Positions 1-10,339 of a DNA stretch of 64,000 nucleotides are shown here, piece after piece. The DNA comes from Ichthyophis bannanicus (lineage: Eukaryota; Chordata; Amphibia; Gymnophiona; Ichthyophiidae). Both the position numbers and the translations under genes were made by a program. The stretch covers positions 104,137,026-104,201,025 of the forward strand of contig CM066051.1 of assembly GCA_033557465.1 (NCBI GenBank). The letters are read 5' to 3'. The notes below the pieces were generated by a model, which was not told the DNA's origin, did no database searches, and saw only the letters and a program-made list of their open reading frames with translations. Positions within the stretch are counted from its first letter, which is position 1; every line of letters starts with the position of its first letter.

Positions 1-2
1 GC

Positions 3-503
3 GTTCTTCTCAAGGCAGTTTATCTCCCAGGCCAAGAAAATTGCCTGGCGGACAAACTCAGCAGGATCCTCCAGCCGCACGAGTGGCGCCTGGATCCCTT
101 GGTAGTTCAGAAGCTCTTTCTAAAGTGGGGCCTCCCCACGATGGATCTCTTTGCCAGTCCTCACAACCGGCAACTCCCTCGCTTCTGCTCTCGTCAGCCA
201 CATCCCCTTCGAGTTGCGGCAGACGCTTTTCTACTCTCATGGTCGGAGAGCCTTCTGTATGCTTTTCCTCCCATTCCGCTAGTCTCTCGAACTCTTTTCA
301 AGGTTCTCCGAGACAAAGCTTCCATGATCCTGGTGGCCCCTCGCTGGCCCAGACAGCCGTGGTTTCCACTCCTGCTGCAATTAGCGGTAGAGGATCCATT
401 CCCTCTGGGGTTTCAGCCGGATCTCCTCACTCAGGATCAGGGGTCTCTGCTACACCCCAACCTCAGATCTCTCAATCTAATGGCCTGGCTGCTGAGAGGG
501 TAG
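3..503 (+). CDS. DIRS pol, C-terminal part (C1)
   Basis: The frame is open from base 3 to the stop at 501-503. It covers the end of RNase H (a DKLSR motif like the DxLSR of other copies) and the domain that follows it in DIRS elements, with a DLFASP motif and a YAFPP motif. That region corresponds to the Dam-methyltransferase-like domain described for DIRS elements; its activity is unproven. The N-terminal RT lies outside the window. The end of this frame overlaps the YR gene in another frame. Confidence 0.8.
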   Translation, partial: VLLKAVYLPGQENCLADKLSRILQPHEWRLDPLVVQKLFLKWGLPTMDLFASPHNRQLPRFCSRQPHPLRVAADAFLLSWSESLLYAFPPIPLVSRTLFKVLRDKASMILVAPRWPRQPWFPLLLQLAVEDPFPLGFQPDLLTQDQGSLLHPNLRSLNLMAWLLRG

Positions 504-1540
504 TCCTTGCTCCCCTTCTCCTGCCGGCAGAGGTGGAAGAGGTCGTCCTAGCTTCTCGGCGACCTTCTACCCGCAAATGCTACGCCCTTAAATGGCGTCG
601 CTTTTCCGTTTGGTGTACCCAGCAGTCTCAGGGTCCCTTCTCCTGCTCGGTGTCGGTGATCTTGCAGTACTTGCTCTACCTCTCTAATCTGGGACTTAAG
701 TCCAACTCCGTCAAAGTTCACCTCAGTGCTCTTTCAGCACATCATGTACCGGTGGACGGCAGACCTCTTTCCAGCGACCCTCTCGTAGCGAGGTTTCTCC
801 GAGGTCTCCTTCTACTTAAACCACCTCTGCGCCCGCCAGCGCCTGACTGGGATCTGAATGTGGTTTTACAGCGGATCACCTGTCCGCCTTTTGAACCTAT
901 GGCTACCTGTTCTCTCTGTTTTCTTTCTTGGAAAACATTGTTCTTGATAGCCCTCACTTCCGCTAGACGCGTAAGTGAATTGCAGGCCCTCGTGTCTGAT
1001 CCCCCTTACACTCGGTTCTACAAAAATAGGGTAGTCCTACGGACTCACCCAAAATTTCTTCCAAAAGTGGTCTCCCCTTTTCACATCATTCAGGAGGTGG
1101 TACTTCCAACCTTCTTTCCCAGACCACACTCCAGCCGAGCTGAAATGGTCCTCCATACCCTGGACTGTAGAAGGGCATTGAACTTCTACCTTGACCGTAC
1201 ACGGGAGCACCGTAAAGCTGCTCAGCTTTTTGTGTCTTTTGATCCCAATAAATTGGGGCTCCCGGTCTCCAAGCGTACTCTGTCCATCTGGGTTGCGGAC
1301 TGTATCACTTGGACTTATGGGGCAGCCGGGCTCTCCTTGGATGGTCGAGTCACGGCTCATTGTGTTCGGGCAAAGGCTACGTCAGTGGCTTACCTCCGCT
1401 CTGTTCCGCTGGCAGACATTTGCCGGGCCGCTACTTGGTCTTCGAGCCAGACTTTTGCGGTCCATTACTGTCTCGAGAGGGAGTCCCGCAGGGACAGTGC
1501 TTTCGGACAGGCAGTCCTCCGTAATCTCTTTGAGGTTTGA
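41..1540 (+). CDS. DIRS tyrosine recombinase (C1)
   Basis: A 499-codon open frame. The recognisable recombinase starts near base 490 and runs to the stop at 1540. This enzyme integrates the DNA copy of a DIRS element, replacing the DDE integrase of LTR elements. Catalytic-type motifs are visible: SARRVSEL (first Arg), AHCVRA (H-x-x-R) and a final HY after ATWSSSQTF. The first ~450 bases overlap pol in the -1 frame and give a Ser/Pro-rich peptide with no known domain, so the true start is uncertain. No ATG sits at the pol stop in families C and D, so a frameshift or an upstream start is possible. Confidence 0.8.
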   Translation: MPGGQTQQDPPAARVAPGSLGSSEALSKVGPPHDGSLCQSSQPATPSLLLSSATSPSSCGRRFSTLMVGEPSVCFSSHSASLSNSFQGSPRQSFHDPGGPSLAQTAVVSTPAAISGRGSIPSGVSAGSPHSGSGVSATPQPQISQSNGLAAERVVLAPLLLPAEVEEVVLASRRPSTRKCYALKWRRFSVWCTQQSQGPFSCSVSVILQYLLYLSNLGLKSNSVKVHLSALSAHHVPVDGRPLSSDPLVARFLRGLLLLKPPLRPPAPDWDLNVVLQRITCPPFEPMATCSLCFLSWKTLFLIALTSARRVSELQALVSDPPYTRFYKNRVVLRTHPKFLPKVVSPFHIIQEVVLPTFFPRPHSSRAEMVLHTLDCRRALNFYLDRTREHRKAAQLFVSFDPNKLGLPVSKRTLSIWVADCITWTYGAAGLSLDGRVTAHCVRAKATSVAYLRSVPLADICRAATWSSSQTFAVHYCLERESRRDSAFGQAVLRNLFEV

Positions 1541-1671
1541 GCAACTCCTACCCTCCATCCCGGATGTGGGCTACCGGTGGGTAATAATTCAGCGAAGATT
1601 CCTTCCTTCTGTGCTGCTGAGCTAGAGGGAGCTCATTTTTGTGCTTAGGGTCTCCGGTAGCCTTAAGCTTG

Positions 1672-1778
1672 GGAGTCCCATAAGTGAGGACTGACTTCCT
1701 GCTTGGTCCTGGAGAAAGCGTAGTTACTCACCTGTAACAGGTGTTCTCCAGGAGCAGCAGGAATCAGTCCTCACAACC
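1672..1778 (+). repeat. ICR of DIRS C1
   Basis: The internal complementary region lies after the YR gene. Bases before about 1715 are the reverse complement of a family C left end, and those after are the reverse complement of the right end at 1980-2047. It contains the palindrome CACCTGTAACAGGTG. Confidence 0.85.
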
Positions 1779-2047
1779 CTCCCTCCTCCCCTTGGAGTTG
1801 CAATCATCTGCTTTAGTTTTTTGCAAATTTTTATGCTGTCTTTTTTAGCTATGTCATCTGACTGGCTAAGATGGCACCCTTGGGCGGGAAGGCGACCGCG
1901 CATGCGCGCTGCAATTCCCAAAGGCTTTCTTTGAAAGCTGGGGAAAATTGCTCCGCGAGGGCTCCGTCGGCGCCGACGTCACCCATATGTGAGGACTGAT
2001 TCCTGCTGCTCCTGGAGAACACCTGTTACATGTGAGTAACTACGCTT

Positions 2048-2738
2048 TACTTATTCCTTAGAGCAATAGTGTGACCACACGGTATTAGGCAAAAACAGAG
2101 AATATTTTTATTTTCGGGATTTCCCCCTTGCATCAAATTCAATAGCACTGAACATAAATTGGATACGTCTCCAAAACAAAGAATAAAGTCCAACAGGTTG
2201 TATTCACAGAGTTGGTCACTTTTAACAGCAGTTAACTTTGGTACTAGGAACTGGCTTACAAAGCTCAGGCTGTTAACTTTTTCAAAGTAACTTAACTTTC
2301 ATATGAAGATTGTTTCTCTCACATCTTCTTATATAAGGAGGCTCACAGCTTCTAAAACACCCAGCAAGTTTTACTTCTCTTCAGAGCAGTGTGGGAACAA
2401 ACACATTGGTTTAAAACTTCTGGTGAGTTTTTCTTGCTGTGTCTTTCAGCTTTGTACCAATAAGCTTGGCACTACTTTAAACACTCATTCTCTCACATGT
2501 GCTTAGGCTCAGCACATCTCAAACTCATTAGCTTTGCAATATGAGCACTGCATCTCCTCAGACTCACTTTCATACGGTTCAATGCAGCTTTCTATCTCCA
2601 TCTCTTCAATGGATTCATTGCAACTGTTTTCAGGTGGAACAGGGTCATAGAGCTTACTATTCTGCTTCTGCAACAACTCATTCAGCTTTGATAGCAAGAG
2701 TTTCTTTTGCTCTATCTCAGCAGAGTTTAAACATGAAG
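2048..2738 (-). mobile_element. Unclassified minus-strand repeat remnant, part 1
   Basis: Sequence between C1 and A1. On the minus strand it encodes an acidic, coiled-coil-like C-terminus ending about 2509, with a CSYC motif and stretches of Glu and Ser. The protein appears to continue on the other side of A1 (8596-9422), so A1 seems to have inserted into an older element or gene copy. The family was not recognised. Position 2048-2350 is AT-rich with a TATATAAG box-like string and may be a terminal repeat. Confidence 0.4.
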
Positions 2739-3562
2739 TTCCTGAGCGGTCCTCCAGTTTAGTCCTCCACATTCGGGTAGTGCACCTCCTCCTGCAGCCT
2801 GGAGACTGGACCAATCAAAAACTTTCTGTATGATGTATGCAGACGGAGCTCCCATAAGCCCCCAGTGAGTCCAGTCTCCTTGCAGCTTGAGGACGTGTGT
2901 GCCTGGTCTGGTGTGTGGCTATTGGAGGAGCAACACTAGATAGTTATTGTTTTGGAGGTTTCTTTTGCCATATCATTTCTTTTCATTTCATTTAATTAGG
3001 TAGCTGTTTCTTTAAATTAAAAAAAAAAACAAAAAACAGTCAGGTGGCATCCGGAGGGGCTTACCGGTTTTGAGAAGCCAGTCCTGCATTGGGCTCCTGC
3101 CTTCCTTACCGATGACATTTAACAGCCAGTCAGGTTAGAACTTTCCCCTAGACTGCACGGGGAAGAGTTCTGCCTTTCCCGGACAGCTCTTTTGCTTGGG
3201 CTGCTTTCTGTGCCTGCGGGTGCATTTCGGAGGTAATTGTCTCCCTCCTCTCTCTCAGCATTTGCAGCGCGCTCCCGCTTCAGATTCCCGCGGTGGGTCG
3301 GCTGCCGTCGGCATTTTGTCCCTGCGGTAAGTGCCCTGTCTGAGGGGTTCCTCATTTTACTTTCTTTTGCTCCATTAGTTTTATTTCTTTATTTTGGATT
3401 TTCGCGCCGTTTTTTCAGCGCGGGTGCATGAGTTACTTTATTTTCTAAAAAAAAAAAAAAAAAAATTAAAGCGCTCCAACGAGGCTAACTGCACCAGCGT
3501 TTCTTTTCCTTCTCTGTGGGGATCAGCTCTGGGTTTCTGCCTGGAGCGGATTCTACGCTGGC

Positions 3563-5054
3563 ATGACTACCAAACCGCAGTGCGTAATCTGTGGTTCACG
3601 CAGGGGAGCGGTTGCGGAGTCTGGCATCTGCCGGGGCTGTGCCTCGGTTTCTTCAGACTTGGAACATCAAATAGAACTGAAGGAGCTGCCTGGCCCTGAG
3701 GGCCCCCCTGTTCTGGCGGAGGGAGAACTCTCGCCTGGCTCTCGCCCGTCTGTTGCCGCGTCCCATTCTAATGGGCATGCTAGTGCGTTGCCTGGTACGG
3801 CTGTTGAATCCCCTATGGACTTTTCCCTAGACTTTGTACTTCTGATGCACCAGGCCTTTCGCTTGAGCCGTTCCGGCCAGTTACCGGAGGCCTGGCCAGC
3901 GCCCCTCCCCTCCTTTGCATCGGAGGAGACCCGGCGTGTTTCTCAGCCTGCCGCCAAACGTTTCAGGTCAGTGGACACGGAGCAGGACGCCCTGAGTTAC
4001 CCAGATTTGGAGGCGGAGGGAGATCCTGATGCTGAGGCTGAGGCTGAGGAATTGGAAGACGGTGAGATTCCAGAGCCGGAGGACCAGGCTCGGATTATTC
4101 GTGTGTTTCGTAGGGAAGAGCTGGTGCCGTTGATTACAGAATCTCTTCAGACCCTTAATCTGGCCATAATGCCCTAGGGAGGAGGACGGCTTGGAGGATC
4201 CTCTCATACAGGCGGTACGGGAGTCTCAGGTGGTCTTTCCTGTGCACCGTGTGGTAGAGCAAATGATCCAAACTGAGTGGGATCAACCGGATTCAGGTTT
4301 GAAGGGGATTAGAACTATGAACCGTCTGTATCCCTTGGCCGATAAAGACAAGGAGATGTTCAAGTCACCGCGGGTGGATGCTGCGGTGTCGGCTGTGACT
4401 AAGAAGACCACGATACCCGTTGAAGGCGGGGCTGCCTTGAAGGATGCGCAAGACAAGAAAGTAGATAATTTGTTGAAACAGGCCTTCGACACCAATGCCT
4501 TGTCTCTGCAAGCCTCTATTTGTGGCGCTTGGGTAGCTCGGGCCTGTTTACGTTGGGCTCAGCACCTGCGCTCCGCTTCCGGATTGGATAAGCAGGGACT
4601 ATTAGAGGTGACCCGCATGGAGTCGGGGTCGGCGTATTTGGCGGATGTTCATTATGACTTAATTAGATCCTTGGCTAATAGTATGGCTTCCTTGGTGTCG
4701 GCGCGCCGGTCCATCTGGTTGCGAAACTGGGCGGCCGATAGTTCTTCTAAGTCTCGACTCAGTAAGCTGCCCTTCAAGGGCAAATTATTATTTGGTGATG
4801 CTCTGGATAAGTTGGTTAAGGACCTTGGAGAATCTAAGGGCGGTAGACTTCCGGAAGATAAGCCTAAGCTAAATAGAACCTTGCCTCCTTCTCGCGGCCA
4901 AATTCGGGATTTTCGCAGATTTCGCTCTTCCCGCCTGTGGAGTGCTCAGCGTGGTCGCTTCGGATCCCGTTCACAAGGGTTTCGTGGAGCAGGACGAGGC
5001 TTCTCTGGATCCTCCTCTTCCTCGCCCTCTTCCTTTAATCGCAAGCCGCAATGA
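3563..5054 (+). pseudogene. DIRS gag-like ORF1 (A1), frameshifted
   Basis: This structural protein probably coats the element RNA. The N-terminus has a C-x2-C...C-x2-C cysteine cluster (residues about 8-28), followed by an acidic stretch (DGEIPEPEDQ) and a conserved FRREELVPLI block. The first frame stops at 4177; the rest continues in the next frame from about 4180 to 5054, so one frameshift splits it. The C-terminus is rich in Arg, Gly, Phe and Ser, typical of nucleic-acid binding. The start at 3563 places the Cys cluster first, as in A2 and B2. Confidence 0.8.
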
Positions 5055-6957
5055 AGCGAGGCGGGCCCCAGGGGGAAGTCTGGTCATCGGGGGTCACTTA
5101 CGCGATTTTTTTCCTTCTTGGGCCCAAATTACTTCAGATCAGTGGGTGCTAGAGATTATCGAAAAGGGTTATGCGCTGGAGTTTGCTGGTCCGCTCCGAG
5201 ATTCCTTTGTTCTGTCTCCCAGCAAGGGCGACCAGAAGACTCAGGCCATCCGCTTGAAGTTGCACCGGCTCTCATCTCTGGGTGCAGTAATCCCTGTCCC
5301 TCCTTCTGAGCGCGGCGCCGGGCACTACTCCATCTATTTTGTCGTTCCAAAGAAAGACGGTTCTCTCCGCCCAATCCTGGATCTCAAGGGCGTAAACCGT
5401 GCCCTCAAGGTTCCGCACTTCCGGATGGAAACCTTAAGGTCGGTTATCGTGGCGGTGCGTCAAGGAGAGTTTCTCTCCTCTCTCGACCTATCGGAGGCTT
5501 ATTTGCACATTCCCATCCGGGCGTCTCACCAAAAGTTCCTCCGGTTCGCGTTTCCATGGGGCCATTTTCAATTTCGGGCCATGCCGTTTGGCCTCGCCAC
5601 GGCGCCTCGCACCTTCACGAAAGTCATGGTGGTGGTCGCGGCGGCCTTGCGGAAGGAGGGTATTCTCGTTCACTCTTATCTCGACGATTGGTTGATTCGG
5701 GCAAAGTCCAACGACGAGTGTGTGCAAGTCACGAGCAGAGTGGTTTCTCTATTGCGCTCCCTAGGCTGGGTGGTCAACGAACGGAAGAGCCGTCTGTTTC
5801 CCACTCAAAACCTCGAATACCTGGGGGTGCAATTCGACACGGCGAGGGGATTGGTATGTTTGCCGGAGCGCCGTGTTCTAGCCTTGAGGGGCCTCGTCCG
5901 TCTTTTCCTGGAGATGCCAGCGCCGTCCGCGTGGTGGTACCTCCGGCTCCTCGGCACGATGGCAGCGACTCTGGAGGTGGTGCCTTGGGCGAGGTTCCAT
6001 ATGCGTCCGCTCCAGAGTGCCCTATTACGTCGCTGGTCGAACCAGTTTGACTCGTTGAACATGCGCTTGCCTTGCCCGAAACCGGTTCGTCGGTCGCTCC
6101 ACTGGTGGCTGTGTTCGGAGAACCTGAGGATGCGTCTTCCCTTGGAACCGCCCCTTTGGGTACCGCTCACGACGGACGCCAGCCTTTCGGGCTGGGGGGC
6201 TCACTGCGAGGACCGTTTCACACAGGGAACGTGGTCTCCCCTGGAAGCCTCTTGGTCGATCAACCAGCTCGAACTGCGAGCGGTGCGGTTAGCCCTGTTG
6301 GCCCTCGAAGTGTTTGTGCGAGGGCGGCCGGTTCGCGTTCTCTCGGACAATGCGACGACGGTAGCATACATCAATCGACATGGGGGCACCAGAAGTGTGG
6401 CCCTGGAATCGGAGGCGACAGCTTTGTTCACTTGGGTGCAGACCCGTCTGCTGGCAATCTCGGCTGCGCATATCGTGGGCACGGACAATGTCACGGCAGA
6501 CTTTCTCAGCAGAGTGCGGGTAGACCCCGGGGAGTGGGAGCTGAACCCGCAAATTTACGCGCAAATAGTTCGTCGATGGGGACCGCCCGTCATGGATCTC
6601 ATGGCGACCTTTCAGTCAGCGAAAACGGGGCGCTTCTTCAGCAGACGGAGGGAACGCATGTCCGAGGGACTCGACGCCCTCATTCAGCCTTGGCCGGAGT
6701 CCCAACTTCTTTATATCTTTCCTCCGTGGGCGCTAATCGGTCGAGTCGTTCAGCGCATCGAGGGCCACTGGGGACGGGTGTTGCTGGTGGCTCCGGATTG
6801 ACCCAGACGACCGTGGTATGCCGACCTGGTACGGTTGCGCGACGGCGTTCCTTGGCCTCTGCCCTCGTTACCGGATCTGCTACTTCAGGGTCCGTTGCGG
6901 ATGCCCCAAGTGGGTCGATTCTCGCTTACGGTATGGCCATTGAAAGGGCTCGGTTAA
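4942..6957 (+). pseudogene. DIRS pol: RT, RNase H, MT-like (A1)
   Basis: Pol copies the element RNA into DNA. RT blocks are visible: LRPILDLKGVNR, SLDLSEAYLHIP, LPFG-equivalent MPFGLATAPRTF and the catalytic YLDDWLI. RNase H shows TTDAS, QLELRA, SDNAT and TADFLSR, matching its acidic residues. Then come DLMATF and FPPWALI, the methyltransferase-like region. A TGA at 6799-6801 replaces the Trp seen in other copies; beyond it the frame is open to 6957. Pol lies in the +1 frame relative to gag and overlaps its end by about 110 bases, so the true start is unclear. Confidence 0.85.
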
Positions 6958-7997
6958 GAAAGAGGGGTTATTCCCCTGCGGTGATTGCCACCCTCCTTAG
7001 AGCGCGGAAGACCTCCACCTCCCTCACGTATGTGCGGGTATGGAGAATCTTTGAGGATTGGTGTTCACGGCGTAGTGTTCGGGCGGCGACAGTATCCGTG
7101 CCAGTCGTTTTGAGTTTTCTACAGGATGGCTTTGACAAAGGTTTAGCGGCTAGCTCTCTGAAGGTGCAGCTGGCGGTGCTCTCCTGTTACAGAGGCAAAG
7201 TGCTGGGTCTTCCCCTGGGATCTCATCCGGACGTTCAGCGTTTTCTCAAGGCGATTTTCCGTTTACGGCCTTCGCGTAGGGTGGCCGTTCCTTCGTGGGA
7301 TTTGAACCTCGTGTTGCGTGCCTTGGTTCGCGAGCCCTTTGAGCCCCTCCGACGTGCGTCTCTTAAGGATCTGACCCTGAAGACGGTTTTTCTCGTTGCC
7401 ATCTGCTCTGCACGGCGCATTTCCGAACTCCAGGCGCTCTCGTGCAGGGAACCGTTTTTGTCCTTTACTCCGGATCGGGTGGTCCTTCGGCCAGTTCCTT
7501 CCTTTTTGCCCAAAGTGGTCTCGTCTTTTCATTTAAATCAGGCGGTTTTCCTTCCGGTTCTGCGTGACGTGCCCGAGAACCCGACGGACGAAGGACTTCA
7601 CTGTCTGGATGTACGTCGCGTTCTTCGGCGTTACTTGAAGGTGTCCGCGGAATTCCGTAAGTCCGACCGCTTGTTCGTGCTGTTTGGCGGTGTTCGGAAA
7701 GGTGAGGCGGCGGCTAAGGCCTCCATTGCTCGGTGGATCAAGGAAGCGATAGCGTCGGCGTATCTGTTGCAGCATCGGCCTGTTCCGGAAGGTCTGCGAG
7801 CCCACTCCACTAGGGCACAGGCGACGTCCTGGGCGGAGCATTGTTTGGTTCCACCAGTAGAGATTTGTAAAGCGGCTACTTGGTCGTCACTGCATGCCTT
7901 CAGTAAGCACTACCGCTTGGATGTGTTGGCCGCTCGGGATTCTTGTTTTGGTTCGGCTGTACTGCGCGCCGGCTTGCAAGGTCCCGCACGGTGTTGA
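6933..7997 (+). CDS. DIRS tyrosine recombinase (A1)
   Basis: A 354-codon YR starting at an ATG that overlaps the end of pol by 25 bases; the length fits a YR. Catalytic-type residues are in SARRISEL, AHSTRAQATS and the HYRL near the end. It has no stop or frameshift, making it one of two best-preserved YRs here. The same frame is open upstream to 6072, overlapping pol for about 880 bases. The ATG at 6933 is preserved in B1 and B3 but is TTG in A2 and B2. Confidence 0.85.
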   Translation: MAIERARLRKRGYSPAVIATLLRARKTSTSLTYVRVWRIFEDWCSRRSVRAATVSVPVVLSFLQDGFDKGLAASSLKVQLAVLSCYRGKVLGLPLGSHPDVQRFLKAIFRLRPSRRVAVPSWDLNLVLRALVREPFEPLRRASLKDLTLKTVFLVAICSARRISELQALSCREPFLSFTPDRVVLRPVPSFLPKVVSSFHLNQAVFLPVLRDVPENPTDEGLHCLDVRRVLRRYLKVSAEFRKSDRLFVLFGGVRKGEAAAKASIARWIKEAIASAYLLQHRPVPEGLRAHSTRAQATSWAEHCLVPPVEICKAATWSSLHAFSKHYRLDVLAARDSCFGSAVLRAGLQGPARC

Positions 7998-8011
7998 CTG
8001 CTCTGCTACAT

Positions 8012-8106
8012 CCCGAATGTGGAGGACTAAACTGGAGGACCGCTCAGGAAATAGAAATTACACATACCTGGTAATTGTAGTTCCTGGAGGGTCCAGTTTA
8101 GTCCTC
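8012..8106 (+). repeat. ICR of DIRS A1
   Basis: The internal complementary region. The first half is the reverse complement of the left end at 2739-2775. The second half is the reverse complement of the right end at 8545-8595. The join is at about 8049-8051. It lies 15 bases after the YR stop. Confidence 0.9.
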
Positions 8107-8595
8107 CTTCCCGCCCGAGTATCAGTTTTTCTATTGCGGCGCGCCTTTCCGGACGGATCGGACTGGGTGCGGCCTACTCTTCTCTTTTCTCTTTTTGACC
8201 GCGTTTTCTGTCGGTTGCCTTTTTTGTCTACTTTTCAGCCTATAGCCTTGAGCGTCTGGGTTTTTCTGGCTGTTCTCTGACGGTGCGTCGGTAGCGGCGC
8301 TGTGCAGCGTTCTGGCTTCCTCGTTTGGGGAGGGGGTCGATATTTTCATGAGGGGCATAGTTTTGGCCTTTTGTTCTGAATATGTTTTTTCTAACAGTCT
8401 CATGTGTTGCTTCTTTAAGTCTGCTTTGTTACTAGTTCACTGGGGGCTTATGGGAGCTCCGTCTGCATACATCATACAGAAAGTTTTTGATTGGTCCAGT
8501 CTCCAGGCTGCAGGAGGAGGTGCACTACCCGAATGTGGAGGACTAAACTGGACCCTCCAGGAACTACAATTACCAGGTATGTGTAATTTCTATTT

Positions 8596-9422
8596 TCTTT
8601 CTCTCTAATAAACTTCTCTACTTCTGAGTCACGGCAGCTGTTAGCAAACTTTCTATCCCTCACAGAAGCTTGCTTTGAGGCATTTTGACTTGACAGCTAT
8701 TAGAACTTCTCTTCAGTTCTCTAACTATCTCTTCCAAGGGACTTTGGCTAGGGAACACAGAAAAGCTATTTTCTCTACCTTTGTAGCTTTGCTGGCTAGC
8801 TGAATTGCTTCCCCCACTGGGAACTGACTCTTCCAGCTTTCTTTCACGCAGGGACTTTGAAACACGCACTTGCCTTGACTCTGGGCTTCTCAGCTGTTCC
8901 AATCCTTCCTGCTCTGTGCCATGCTGCTTTCTCCTTTCATTCAACTGCCTCTCTCCTGGCAGTTTCCCATTCAGCTGTGTCTGCCTCTGATCTGTTCCTC
9001 TCAGATCCAACTGCTCGTCTCTGCTCCTTGTTCCAGCTGCTCTCCTCGTTGTTCCTGCTCCTCTATCTAACTGCTCAAACACTGCAGTTTTAAACTGATC
9101 CTTCTTAGGGACCACACCCTTCTCCCAGCCCACGTGGGAGCTGTTAGGACTCAACCTAGCTCTGACGTGCTGAAGTGGGCGGGGCTTGATACTGGCTGCA
9201 CTCTGACTCAGAGGTTTGTGGTTGCTAGGGAAACCCTGTTTGCTACTATTTTTAAAGGGACAGGATTCACTTTCTTGCCACTCCATCTCCCCTGAACAGC
9301 CTTCGTCATCACAATATTCTAGTTACTTTTTAGCACTGCTTCACACTGAGCTGAGGATTTCAACACGTCCACAGTGGCTCCAAGAGCCTTTTTGTGGTTT
9401 GACTTCTTATAGGAAACCAGCA
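8596..9422 (-). mobile_element. Unclassified minus-strand repeat remnant, part 2
   Basis: Sequence between A1 and A2. The minus strand has a 208-codon frame (9286 down to 8660) rich in Arg, Glu, Gln and Ser, then a frameshifted short stretch reaching the A1 boundary. Upstream (about 9100-9250) it is GC-richer with a GGGCGGGGC string, like a promoter or LTR. Together with 2048-2738 it looks like one older unit split by A1. No known domain was recognised. Confidence 0.4.
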
Positions 9423-10339
9423 TTCCTGAGCGGTCCTCCAGTTTAGTCCTCCACATCCGGGTAGTGTACCTCCTCCTGCAGCACAGAGACTGTACCAATC
9501 AGAATCTTGCTCTCATGATGTATGCTGCTAGAGCTCCCATCAGCCCCCCAGTGTGTCCAGTCTCCGTGCAGCAGGAGGACGTGTGAGCCTGGCACTGGGC
9601 TCACTTAGGGACATTGGAGGCAACACTAGTTAGAATTTTTGGGGTTTCTTTTCTTAGATTCACTTGAATCTTTCTTTTCCTTTATTTAGGTAGCTATTCC
9701 TTAAAAAAAAAAAAAAAAAAAGCCGCTTGAGGAGCCGAGCCTGCATGGACCTTCTGACCCAGCCGCTGGCAGAGGTGCTGAAGGCAGTTTGCAGTATTAG
9801 ATCTCTCCTCCTAGACAGCACGGGGGAGAGATCTTTCATTGTCAGTCCCGTTCCTTGCTTGAACCGCCGGCTGTGCTCTGATCACGGCTCTAGCATGCTG
9901 ATTTCTTTGAGGAGTTGTGTTTCGCAGGTCGGGGCTGTAGCACAGGCATCACTCTCGAGTCCAGCGGCGGTTCGGCTTACAACTCTCCAGGGTCAGTGGG
10001 GTGAGTTGGTTATAGCCGGTACAGTGTCAGCGCATCTTTATTTATTTATTAAAGCAGGGCGTTTGCCGCGGTGCGTTTTATGTTTTCCCGCCGTTTTTTA
10101 CCTTCAGCCGCCAGCGGCGGTGGCCATTTTAAAGCACCGTTTTTTCCCGCGCTATTTCAATTCGCTTGCTGCTGCGATTCTCGGCATTTAGGGCAGTCCC
10201 GGGGTGGCTTTTATCAGCCTCGCGGTCCTTGGATACTGGTGAATTGTAAAATAAAAAAAAAAGAGAAAAGTAGGGTTTTTGTTCAATTGTTCATTGGTGG
10301 CTCCTTAGTCCTGTGAGGGACTGGTTACTATATTTTTCA

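Larger units (their letters stand above)
1..2047 (+). mobile_element. DIRS element C1, 3' part only
   Basis: This is the 3' third of a tyrosine-recombinase retrotransposon whose 5' part lies before the window. It holds the end of pol, a full YR frame, an ICR (about 1672-1778) and the right terminal inverted repeat (about 1850-2015). The end near 2047 is set by comparing the terminus with its complement in the ICR. The sequence matches C2 and C3 in order and content. The donor-like site is CAT|GTGAGT (GT at 2032-2033), with the usual CAG changed to CAT. Confidence 0.9.
2739..8595 (+). mobile_element. DIRS element A1, full length
   Basis: A complete DIRS element. The left end starts TTCCTGAGCGG and the right end finishes TAATTTCTATTT. 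Terminal inverted repeats are about 2754-2880 and 8430-8556. gag is split by a frameshift, pol has one nonsense codon and YR is open. The ICR at 8012-8106 reproduces the joined ends in reverse complement, fixing both boundaries to within a few bases. No target duplication is seen. The donor-like GT is at 8577-8578 and the left AG at 2756-2757. Confidence 0.93.

Noticed and set aside
8472..8663. Short minus-strand frame across the A1 right end as a gene
   Set aside because: It crosses the element boundary, so part of it is terminal-repeat sequence.
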